Positions 8,900 through 16,500 of a DNA stretch of 24,736 nucleotides are shown here, in pieces. Positions within the stretch are counted from its first letter, which is position 1; every line of letters starts with the position of its first letter. This stretch comes from CAZAMP01 sp964486455 (GTDB lineage: Bacteria > Eisenbacteria > RBG-16-71-46 > CAZAMP01), in the NCBI GenBank assembly GCA_964486455.1, contig CAZAMP010000057.1, forward strand, positions 1-24,736. Direction: 5' to 3'. The translations under genes were made by a program, and so were the position numbers. Below the pieces are notes generated by a model. That model was not told the DNA's origin and made no database searches. It saw only the letters and a program-made list of their open reading frames with translations.

Positions 8900-9030
8900 T
8901 CGTGAACCCGCCTCATCGCCATCTCATCGATCCTACACGTTAAGCCTTCGGCCCGATCGTCGACGTTCTAGTGCGCTCGCACGCAGTCGGTTAGGCACTA
9001 CCTGACAAACGACCGCGTCGGCGCGCCCGG

Positions 9031-9047
9031 TTGGTACGCCGATTGCA
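9031..9047 (+). promoter_or_regulatory. Sigma54 (-24/-12) promoter
   Basis: TTGGTACGCCGATTGCA matches the sigma54 consensus YTGGCACGRNNNTTGCW at all but two specified positions and has exactly 10 bases between the invariant GG and GC. It reads rightward, so transcription should start near 9057-9058. The only rightward feature in range is the noncoding region up to 9350, since the next gene is on the minus strand. The preceding gene encodes a GAFTGA-containing sigma54 activator, which strengthens the call. Confidence 0.82.
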
Positions 9048-9057
9048 ATAACGAATG

Positions 9058-9350
9058 GCAGGGCCGGTCGGGTAGTGAAAGCGAACCTCCCACGACGTGG
9101 GGTGAAAGCGATCGGCCGGCCCCCTTAGGAGGCTTCTGGGCGGTGGTGGGTCGGGGTTCCCTGGGTGCTCCGTCACACCGTCCGAGGGTCGGTGCGGGCA
9201 CCTGCTGGTTCACTGAACCAAGCACGGTAGGTTCCGCCCACGCCATCGAGGTGTTGGATCCTCGAGGTTGGGCGACGAGGAGTGTGACTGCTGTGATTGC
9301 GAACTCTGGATGGTCGGGTGACTGTTCAGGCGTGGGCGGAACCTGTACCG
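9058..9350 (+). ncRNA. Candidate sigma54-dependent structured small RNA
   Basis: No convincing coding sequence lies here, yet the stretch can fold almost end to end. Helix 1 pairs 9061-9071 with 9112-9122 and encloses hairpin 9088-9093/9097-9102. The decamer GTGAAAGCGA occurs at 9075-9084 and again at 9102-9111, one copy on each side of that inner hairpin. Helix 2 pairs 9164-9168 with 9198-9202 and encloses 9176-9180/9190-9194. Helix 3 pairs 9203-9211 with 9215-9224, with one bulged A. Helix 4 pairs 9225-9244 with 9329-9350, 20 base pairs with a 2-base bulge. Helices 2, 3 and 4 abut without gaps. Transcription would start at the sigma54 promoter just upstream. No known RNA family (tmRNA, RNase P, SRP, 6S, common riboswitches) was recognised. 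No clear poly-U terminator follows helix 4. Length, 3' end and function are inferred; the role could be as a small RNA that titrates a protein or pairs with mRNAs. Confidence 0.6.
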
Positions 9351-9351
9351 G

Positions 9352-10665
9352 TCAGACGTTGCCGACTCGCTTCATCGCCTCGCGCTGCACGCTCAGAACG
9401 TACTGCCGAATCTGCTCGAGGGCACTTTCGAACTCCTTGGCGGCAAGGAATGCCAAGAACTCGATCCCCAGATGGACTTCGTGCTCATCGGTCTCCATGT
9501 GGCGGGATTCGATTCGCCGGACCAGGGCCGGAATCTCGACTTCCCCCCACTCCTCCGGCAGTTGGATGCTGCAGGCGATGAGACTGCCTTCCGGACAACT
9601 CACCATAACACTCTCGTCCGCGGTAGTGACCCTCGCGCCCGAGAAACTGATGTCACCGATTCGGCATACGTGACGACGACCGGCCTGCGAATGCCCCGAA
9701 CGACGCCACGCGCCGATCTCCACAAGGAGCTCGCCCGTCGGCTCCGTTCGAAAAGCCGATCGACGCTGCCCCTCGACGATTTTCTCCGGCGGTTTCAGCG
9801 GAATGACGGGCAGCCGCAATCCGCCTTCCAATGTCTTGCACGCCCTACCAACGATCTCACTCTTGAACTGAAACAGCTGCCCCGCGCGAGAGAAGTAGAC
9901 GATCGCCGGCGTGCCCACGTCGGGCGACGAATCCCCTCTTAGAAGACCGGGACACGACAGTGTCAGGACATCGTTCTCGCCGAGCCTCGCGCGTCCCAGG
10001 ACTGTGGCCCAGTGCAGGGCCGCGCTGGAGTCTTCCTGGTACAACTCGATCTGCACGTCACACTCGTCGGCGGCAATCATCGTGAGCAACTCTGTGCACT
10101 CCTCATCGCTGAGGACTCGTGTGGCCGACGCTCCGCCCTCACGCTGTTCCTTCTCGTCATTCACGTCCGCGTCCGCGATTGACACATCATCTGCTTCGCG
10201 CCGTGAAGCCGGGTGCACGGCTATGATCATCTCCCCGGCAACGGTAGGGATCCTGATGTTCAGGGACTTCTTACCGGCCAACGCGGGCGTCATCGTGCCG
10301 GAGCCGAGCTGCAGAACCTCGTCCACAGGTTCGTACCATTGAGTCGAGTAGGCGAGCATCTGTTGAAAGATGCTGCACAAGATGCGAAACGCGGTCTCGG
10401 TCGCCTCGGTGACCTCCTCGTCCGGTGCGACCGCGTGCATCGAAGAAAAGAGCCGTGACGCCAAGAACTTGGCGAGACCTTCGTCGCAACTCAAAATGAT
10501 GTTGCGAACCGGCGCATGATCTTGAGGAAAGACCCCCGAGACATAGAAGGAGAAACCGTCACTATCTATCGGAGGGAGCTCTTCGGTGAGCACTCCGCCA
10601 CCGCACGTGGCCCCGATGGCCCTTCGTGCGGTCTGGAGAATCGTCTGCAGCGATTCGACTAGCAT
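9352..10665 (-). CDS. PilZ-domain protein with CheX-like N-terminal domain (putative c-di-GMP effector)
   Basis: Starting at the ATG at 10663-10665 the protein has 437 residues. That ATG has GGAGG nine bases upstream. A TTG at 10749 would add 28 residues but lacks a good ribosome site. The C-terminal half carries a PilZ domain with both c-di-GMP-binding motifs: RSAFR (R302 to R306, RxxxR) and DISFSG (338-343, DxSxxG), then LGIEFLAF. Before it (about 215-300) is a beta-rich region like the YcgR/PilZN partner domain. The N-terminal part (about 50-155), with DEEVTEATETAFRILCSIFQQML, resembles a CheX/CheC-type chemotaxis phosphatase fold. I cannot confirm its catalytic residues. The middle (about 155-190) is acidic and low in complexity, a likely linker. 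It probably acts as a cytoplasmic c-di-GMP receptor affecting motility or surface behaviour. Its 3' end directly abuts the candidate small RNA on the other strand. Confidence 0.85.
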   Translation of the reverse strand: MLVESLQTILQTARRAIGATCGGGVLTEELPPIDSDGFSFYVSGVFPQDHAPVRNIILSCDEGLAKFLASRLFSSMHAVAPDEEVTEATETAFRILCSIFQQMLAYSTQWYEPVDEVLQLGSGTMTPALAGKKSLNIRIPTVAGEMIIAVHPASRREADDVSIADADVNDEKEQREGGASATRVLSDEECTELLTMIAADECDVQIELYQEDSSAALHWATVLGRARLGENDVLTLSCPGLLRGDSSPDVGTPAIVYFSRAGQLFQFKSEIVGRACKTLEGGLRLPVIPLKPPEKIVEGQRRSAFRTEPTGELLVEIGAWRRSGHSQAGRRHVCRIGDISFSGARVTTADESVMVSCPEGSLIACSIQLPEEWGEVEIPALVRRIESRHMETDEHEVHLGIEFLAFLAAKEFESALEQIRQYVLSVQREAMKRVGNV

Positions 10666-10772
10666 TGCCACGGTCCTCCACGGTCTCTTCAGCGATTCGC
10701 CCCACCTCATCACGTTGGACGATCCGTGGATGGGCGGGCCTACCACCAATTGATTCTTCGGCAGCGGCCCAG

Positions 10773-10801
10773 ATTGTCTTACATTTCCTTGGTGATGTTA
10801 A
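10773..10801 (-). promoter_or_regulatory. Candidate sigma70-type promoter for the PilZ gene
   Basis: On the minus strand TTAACA (10801-10796) and GACAAT (10778-10773) are separated by exactly 17 bases. They match the -35 and -10 consensus at 5 of 6 and 4 of 6 positions. Initiation near 10766 would leave a leader of about 100 bases before the chosen start. The region is AT-rich. No other promoter signal competes strongly. Confidence 0.4.
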
Positions 10802-10953
10802 GATCTCTTTTTTAGCTCTGTCCGATTAGAAGATCTTTTGTTTCCAAAGCCGAGGTTAGTTGAGATTCCGGCCTGGAGCGGCGACCGGCTCCCATCGGAC
10901 GTTCATCACATGAGGTGTAACCTTACCGCTTTGTAATATAATAACTTACCCGC

Positions 10954-10982
10954 TTGCCTTCCATTGCGGTCTGGAATACTAT
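10954..10982 (+). promoter_or_regulatory. Candidate promoter for the ABM-like gene
   Basis: TTGCCT (10954-10959) and TACTAT (10977-10982) are 17 bases apart and read toward the ABM-like gene, giving a leader of about 100 bases. A perfect TATAAT at 10937-10942 is an alternative -10 element but lacks a good -35 sequence. The two cannot be distinguished by eye. Confidence 0.35.
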
Positions 10983-11016
10983 AGATAGATCTTTCCAAAC
11001 GCTCTCGGCACTTTCC

Positions 11017-11070
11017 TTCCCCGTCACTGCGGTCGGGGAAAACTAGGTTGCCGGGGCAGTCCGCCCCGGC
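11017..11070 (+). promoter_or_regulatory. Two successive hairpins in the leader of the ABM-like gene
   Basis: TTCCCCG (11017-11023) pairs perfectly with CGGGGAA (11034-11040) around a 10-base loop. Immediately after, GCCGGGGC (11050-11057) pairs perfectly with GCCCCGGC (11063-11070) around AGTCC. The second stem ends 12 bases before the GGAG ribosome site. The C-rich arm of one hairpin could pair with the G-rich arm of the other, so an alternative fold exists. It could be a leader control element, but no riboswitch family was recognised and no T-run follows. Confidence 0.4.
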
Positions 11071-11092
11071 CACGTCACAGGAGCACAATCAG

Positions 11093-11413
11093 ATGGGTCT
11101 ACTCGTCATCGCCGCCTATCGGCCGCGTCCAGGAAAAGAAGCGCAGCTCCTAGAGCTCGTAAAGGAACATCTTCCTATTCTGCGCAAGGAGGGTCTCGCG
11201 ACGGACCGTCCCGCGCAGGTCGTGAGGGCGAAAGACGGGACGATCCTCGAGATCTTCGAGTGGAAATCTCAGCAGGCCATAGATGACGCGCACGATAACG
11301 AGGCGGTACTGGAGATGTGGAACCGCTTCAACGAAGCGTGCAGCTACGAGATTCCATCGAACATCGAGGAGTTCACGAAGCCGTTCCCGCACTTCGAACC
11401 CATCGATCTTTAG
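11093..11413 (+). CDS. Small ABM-like dimeric alpha/beta-barrel protein
   Basis: The 106-residue protein starts at ATG 11093, with GGAG nine bases upstream; an upstream TTG at 11048 falls in the hairpin leader and is unlikely. The beginning (GLLVIAAYRPRPGKEAQLLELVKEH) matches the antibiotic biosynthesis monooxygenase-like fold: a first strand, then P-G-K and a helix. ILEIFEWKSQQAIDDAHDNEAVLEMW follows, as in the typical second half of the ferredoxin-like barrel. The size suits a single domain that dimerises. Members include heme-degrading enzymes, quinol monooxygenases and many of unknown role, and no catalytic set is diagnostic here. It is cytoplasmic. It stands alone between the control region and a gene with its own promoter. 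Confidence 0.75.
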   Translation: MGLLVIAAYRPRPGKEAQLLELVKEHLPILRKEGLATDRPAQVVRAKDGTILEIFEWKSQQAIDDAHDNEAVLEMWNRFNEACSYEIPSNIEEFTKPFPHFEPIDL

Positions 11414-11469
11414 GTCCACAACGACAAGCGATGTCCCGACTCCGATTGCTCTCTAGCCCCTCGGCGGCA

Positions 11470-11498
11470 TTGGAACGATCAGACGTCTCTGCTAGAGT
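11470..11498 (+). promoter_or_regulatory. Candidate sigma70-type promoter for the beta-helix gene
   Basis: TTGGAA (11470-11475) and TAGAGT (11493-11498) are separated by 17 bases, each matching consensus at 4 of 6 positions. Initiation near 11505 would give a leader of about 50 bases before the ATG at 11558. It lies in the 144-base gap after the ABM-like gene. Confidence 0.4.
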
Positions 11499-11557
11499 CA
11501 GCTCCAGTAACCAGTTTCGCGAAACCACAACAGCGCTCAAACAGGAGGGCCGGGGGC

Positions 11558-12919
11558 ATGCGTCAGATCATTCTATCCCTCATCGTGTTCGTGATGTTCG
11601 GTTCGGTGGCGATCGCGGAAACGATCACTGTAAGACCGGACGGGACGGGCGACTACCCCACCATCCAGGCGGCCGTTGACGCCGCATCCGACATGGACGT
11701 CATTGAGCTTACCGACGGCACCTTCTCCGGGGAAGGCAACCGCGACATCGATTTCGGCGGAAAGGCCATCGTCGTCCAGTCCCAGAGTGAAGACCCGACT
11801 ACTTGCATCATCGACTGCGAGGCGAACGCCAAAGACATGCACCGCGGCTTCCACTTCCAGACGCAGGAGACGGTCACCTCTGCCGTTTCCGGTGTTACGG
11901 TCATGAACGGTCATTCCCTTGGGGGAGGGGCCATTCTCTTCTCTGCAGGATCATCACCGCTGATCGACAACTGCATCTTCGATTCGAACTACGCGGGCAT
12001 CGGAGGGGCATTCAGAACGAGCAATGAATCGAACCCGACCATCGCGAGCTGCATTTTCACTAACAACGAATCCGAGAATAGCGGGGGGGCGATCTACATC
12101 GACCGCAACAATCCCACCATCGCCGGCTGCACGTTCACGGGAAATGTCGCGGGCGGACACGGGGGCGGGATCTATATGGATGGCTCGATGGCCGGCGTGG
12201 ACGACTGCGTGTTCGACTCCAACGAAGCCGGTGGAATCGGCGGCGGAATGGACTGCTACTCGTCCAATCCGATGATGACGATGTGCACGTTCATCGGCAA
12301 TGTAGCAGCCCAAGTTGGAGGCGGTATGGTGCTCTACAACTCCGGTGGCACCATCACGACGACGCTCTTCCAGGACAACGAGGCAGGGCAGGGCGGCGCC
12401 ATGTACATCGAGCAATCGACGACCACCCTCGGTTACTGCACCTTCTCCAGCAACGCCGCGGGTACTACCGGCGCACTCTACGCCGATGAGTCTACGTTCA
12501 CACTCCAGAACAGCACCTTCACGCAGAATACGGCCTCACAGGGGGCCGGCGCGATCGACGCCGCGAACGGTTCGCATGTTACGATCGGGTTCACCATCAT
12601 CGCGTACTCCGCCGGCGGCGCCGCCGTGCTGTGCGATGGCACGAGTTCAGTCGACCTCAGCTGCTGCGACGTCTTTGGCAACGAAGGCGGTGACTACGTA
12701 GACTGCATTGGGGATCAGAACGGCGTCAACAACAACATCTCGGCTGACCCGGAGTTCTGTTCCACCCAGCCGGACGAGGATCAGAACTGGGAGATCCAAA
12801 GCGATTCGCCGTGCCTCGCCGCGCCGTGCATGCTTATGGGTTCCGGCGAAGTGGGCTGTGGAACGACTGTCACTCTCGAAACGAGCTGGGGGCGGATCAA
12901 GGGCACGTACAAGGAGTAG
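11558..12919 (+). CDS. Secreted parallel beta-helix repeat protein
   Basis: The 453-residue protein has GGAGG nine bases before its ATG and a clear signal peptide (MRQIILSLIVFVMFGSVAIA, cleaved before E). The mature start ITVRPDGTGDYPTIQAAVDA is the standard opening of right-handed beta-helix and pectate-lyase-like proteins. Eight or so coils follow between about residues 125 and 350. Each has the pattern C-x-F-x-x-N-x-A-x-x-x-GG-G/A, for example CTFTGNVAGGHGGGIY and CVFDSNEAGGIGGGM. The FxxN and GGA/I pieces also recall polymorphic outer membrane protein repeats. The cysteines recur at the same place in most coils, a possible cysteine ladder. The end TSWGRIKGTYKE is basic and lacks the FlgD-like sorting domain carried by the C25-like protein downstream. 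It is probably a surface or extracellular protein. No catalytic residues were identified. Confidence 0.88.
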   Translation: MRQIILSLIVFVMFGSVAIAETITVRPDGTGDYPTIQAAVDAASDMDVIELTDGTFSGEGNRDIDFGGKAIVVQSQSEDPTTCIIDCEANAKDMHRGFHFQTQETVTSAVSGVTVMNGHSLGGGAILFSAGSSPLIDNCIFDSNYAGIGGAFRTSNESNPTIASCIFTNNESENSGGAIYIDRNNPTIAGCTFTGNVAGGHGGGIYMDGSMAGVDDCVFDSNEAGGIGGGMDCYSSNPMMTMCTFIGNVAAQVGGGMVLYNSGGTITTTLFQDNEAGQGGAMYIEQSTTTLGYCTFSSNAAGTTGALYADESTFTLQNSTFTQNTASQGAGAIDAANGSHVTIGFTIIAYSAGGAAVLCDGTSSVDLSCCDVFGNEGGDYVDCIGDQNGVNNNISADPEFCSTQPDEDQNWEIQSDSPCLAAPCMLMGSGEVGCGTTVTLETSWGRIKGTYKE

Positions 12920-12933
12920 AGGAGCGGCGCAGA

Positions 12934-13200
12934 TCAACGGACAATGACGAGCTTTTGCGTGGCGATACCGCCACGCGAGCCAAGGCGTGCGAAGTAGACG
13001 CCGGGCGCAAGGGGGCGGCCCTGGTTGTCTCGACCGTCCCATTCGAGCAGATGAGATCCGGCGCCCAGCCTTCCATCGATGAGGGTGCGAACTCGGCGAC
13101 CCGCCACGTCGTGCAGGCTTAACTCCACGACCCCGGGAGTGACCAGGTCGAAGCTGATCGACGCCCGGGCCCCGCAAGGATTCGGTGCGGTCTTCACCTC
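12934..13200 (-). pseudogene. Orphan FlgD-like C-terminal sorting domain, remnant of a secreted protein gene
   Basis: The minus strand encodes a complete C-terminal sorting domain of about 88 residues: it begins EVKTAPNPCG, continues FDLVTPGVVELSLHDVAGRR and LEWDGRDNQG, then GVYFARLG, and ends KLVIVR with a TGA. This is the same domain as the end of the C25-like protein on the other strand. In the same frame a TGA lies only one codon before it (in ATGAAGCGAG), and no cargo domain or signal peptide precedes it. A GTG at 13195-13197 with AGGA nearby could start an 87-residue protein, but a lone sorting domain without a signal would have no obvious use. I read it as the tail of a decayed or deleted gene, converging on the beta-helix gene 14 bp away. 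The domain call is firm; the pseudogene status is inferred. Confidence 0.75.
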
Positions 13201-13519
13201 GCTTCATCCTAGCATCGCTCCTCACTGATCGCGTCGGGTGTTCTCCCGGAAAACGACGAGCAGGTCACAAAAGCCCGAAACGCCAACGCACCAGCGAGCG
13301 TACGGGCTTCTGGCGGATCTGAGCCGGTCGGCGGGGATTGCGCCAGCGTTCCGCCCACGGACCGCCGCACGATCTCATGGCTTTCATCAATCAGCCCTGC
13401 GCCGATTGCCCGAATCGGCTATTATTGTAGGAGTGTTTCTGAAAGCCTTGTTCGGGATCCTACCTCATCGGCAAGCTGCTCCTTGTCGGAACCATGCAGG
13501 CCGAGCGTTGGAGGCTGCT
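13201..13519. other. Noncoding leader and spacer with two dyads
   Basis: No gene is supported here. A frame open from 13238 extends the C25-like gene upstream, but that stretch (MFSRKTTSRSQKPE and onward) is low in plausible protein signal. It precedes the real ribosome site and signal peptide. Dyad one is AAGCCCG (13271-13277) with CGGGCTT (13303-13309), extended by ACGC (13280-13283) with GCGT (13298-13301). Read on the minus strand it ends in TTTT, like a terminator, but no minus-strand gene feeds it. Dyad two is GCCGATT (13401-13407) with AATCGGC (13413-13419), followed by TATTATTGT. Confidence 0.5.
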
Positions 13520-16500
13520 ATGCGTCTGGTTTGTTCGCTTCTATGTGTCGTCGGCATCCTATTGTCCCTCACGGCGTACGCCGAGCCCGTCGAAGTTCTT
13601 GACGGTGACTCATCACGCTTGCCTCGCATCCACGTCGTCTCATCCGATGAGAACCGAGTGGAATTGGAGTTTGAACTTCCCGAATTCGATGTCGAGCGAT
13701 TCTCGATCGAAGACGAAGCCTTCCAGCTACTCAGCATTCCGGGTGGCGCGCTGACCGGTGAGGTCGGCGAACCCTCCATCCCCACTTTCTCTCGCCTCGT
13801 CGCCATCCCGGACGAAGCGGGAGTGCAGGTTTCGGTGACCATGGAAGAAGTGGAGACCCTCTCCGACATCTATCTGCTGCCAATGCAGCCGGACGAAGGC
13901 GAAACGTTTGCGTACAACGCAGCCGCCTATGAGCGGGACGGCTTCGGCGATGCTCGGCAGGCATCCATTGGGCGGCCGGCGATCTTCAGGGATATGCGGG
14001 TCGTTCCGATCACGTTCCGACCCGTTAGCTACAACCCCGCCGACCGCAGCGTCCGCGTCGCGCGCCGCATGCAGGTGAGCGTGGAATTCGTCGGAACCGA
14101 TCTCGAGAACGCGAAGCGCTCATTCAGGCAGACTATCCCGCCAAGTTTCGATCAGCTTTATCGCAGCACGATCGTCAACTATGAGGGTCCAGATGCTGCC
14201 CATGACCAGAGCATCGCGCCCGGAACGTATCTCGTCATCTGCCCGAACAACTCGGGCGTCACCACTCGCCTTCAGCCGCTCCTCGAATGGCGGGAGCGTA
14301 AGGGCATGCCCGTCTACCTCGCCACGACGGCAGAGACGGGATCGTCCAAGGAGCAAATCAAGAGCTTCATCCAGAACGCATACAACACCTGGCCGATCCC
14401 TCCGGAGCATGTCGTCCTGGTCGGCGACGCCAACGGCAGCTATCAGATCCCGACGTGGTTCGAGAATCAAAGTGGCTATTGGGGTGAAGGAGACCACCCA
14501 TACACGCAGCTGGAGGGCGGTGACGTCCTCGCAGACGTGCACCTAGGACGCTTGTCGATCAGTAGTCTGAACGACCTCGAAATCATCGTCGGCAAGAGCG
14601 TGGGTTACGAGAGCACGCCTCACATCGGAAGCGACACGGAATGGTACACGCGCGCGTGTCTGGTGGGAGATCCGGGCAGCTCGGGCTGGAGCACCGTCGA
14701 GGTTCAACGTTGGATCAAGACCCGCCTCCTGGATCTGGGCTACACGGACATCGATACGATCTTCGGTGGGAGCTTCGTCACGCAGATGAGGAACGCCCTG
14801 AACCTGGGCGACACCATCTTCAGCTATCGCGGCTGGCTGGGAATGAGCGGGTGGTCAAACAGCAACACGAACCAGCTCACAAACGGGTGGGAGATGCCGT
14901 TCTGTGTGATCATCACGTGCGGCACCGGCAATTTCGAGGGCGGCACGGCGAGGTCCGAAGGGTTTCTGCGAGCGGGATCATCGGACCCCGTAGAACCGAA
15001 AGGTGGGATCGGTGCGATCGGAACGGCGACGAGCGGAACACACACCCGCTACAACAATTGCATGCACTACGGAATCGTGCGCGGGCTGCTGTGGGAGGAA
15101 CAATACTCGATGGGCGCCGCCCTCACACGCGGCAAGCTCGAGATGTACTTGAACTACCAGGAGACCGAACCGGACAATGTCATCATCTGGTCGTACTGGA
15201 ACAGCCTCATGGGCGACTCCGCCTGTGAGATCTGGACCGGCTTCCCCGAAGCGATGACGGTGACGCACGACGCGAGCGTTCACGTCGGGGCCAATGCGTT
15301 CAACGTTTCACTCGAGGACGACCAGATGGATCCGATCGTGGGCGCCCAGGTTTGCCTCTCGAAGGACGGAGAGACTTACATCGTTGGATACACGAACTCG
15401 GCGGGCGAGCTCGAGCTTCCAATTTCCGTCCCCACGACCGGTGACATGTTGCTGACGATCACCCACCACGATCATCACCCCTATCTCGCGACCGTTCCCA
15501 TCGTGACGTCGGGGATCCACGTCGGCTACTACGACTCTACGATCGACGACGACACCATTGACACGAGCAGTGGAAACGGCGACGGCAAGGTCAATCCCGG
15601 CGAGACGATCGAGCTTCCCGTCCAGCTTCGCAACTACGGAGTCTCAGAGGCATTGAACGTCACGGCCGTGCTCTCGTCCGCAGACCCCTATGTGACGATC
15701 ACCGATCCCAGCGAGTCATTCGGCGACATCCCCGGGAACTCGACGGCATGGAGCACGGACGACTTCGATCTCACGATCGACCCATCATGTCCGCATAACC
15801 GGACCATCAGGCTCGGTCTGGACGTCACGTCCGGCCTCGACGAGTGGCACTCCCTCATCGATCTCAACGTGATTTCGGCCAACTTGGTGACCGATGCGAC
15901 CACATTGTACGGCGCCGGCGGAAACGGTCGCCTGGATCCGGGCGAGACCGTCGAGTTGAGCGTGAGGCTGCGCAATGAGGGCACCGCCGCCGCCAGTCTC
16001 ACATTCGGCACGCTCGTGTCACTCAGTCCGTTCGTGACCGTCACCGACGCCACCGGCAGCTTCGGCAGCATTGCGATTGGTGGAACCGGTGAGAACACGA
16101 GCGACCGTTTCGAGATCAGCGCGGACCCCGAAACGTTCGAGGGACACTCCGCCGCCTTCAATCTGATAACCCAGTTCAATGGAGCATCCAACGATACGGC
16201 ATTCGTGCTCATCACGGTCGGTGATATCTCCACTTCAGACCCGGTCGGGCCCGACGGCTATGGCTACTACGCGTTCGACAACACCGACACCGGGTACGAG
16301 CAGGCCCCGTCATACTCGTGGGTGGAGATCGACCCCGGGTACGGCGGAAGCGGAACCGAGATCGTGCTGGGCGACTATGGTGACTACCAGGACAAGTCCA
16401 GGGTGGTAAACCTTCCCTTCACCTTCACGTACTACGGGCAGGACTACACGCGCGCCACGGTCTGCTCGAACGGCTGGATCGCTATGGACGCAACGTACCT

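Larger units (their letters stand above)
10666..11092. other. AT-richer divergent control region
   Basis: This gap separates the minus-strand PilZ gene from the rightward ABM-like gene. From about 10770 to 10990 it is clearly richer in A and T than the coding DNA on both sides, with runs such as TTTTTT and TAATATAATAA. It contains AGATCT-centred dyads (near 10801-10806 and 10832-10837), candidate promoters for both genes, and two hairpins near the ABM start. I see no convincing gene; a minus-strand frame at 10906-11088 has no ribosome site or recognisable content. Confidence 0.6.

Noticed and set aside
9058..9350. Known structured RNAs: tmRNA, RNase P, SRP RNA, 6S, cobalamin, glycine or SAM riboswitches.
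   Set aside because: None of their conserved cores was found by eye, and no downstream gene on the same strand could be controlled by a riboswitch.
9143..9673. Rightward frame of 176 codons starting GTG with AGGAGG upstream, inside the candidate RNA.
   Set aside because: The second half is antisense to the PilZ gene and the first half lies in the hairpin region. Its composition is not protein-like and the ribosome-like AGGAGG is 10 bases from the GTG. It could still be a leader peptide, but I see no support.
13238..13519. Upstream extension of the C25-like gene by 94 codons.
   Set aside because: The ATG at 13520 has GGAGG and starts a clean signal peptide. The extension would bury that signal and shows no coding character.
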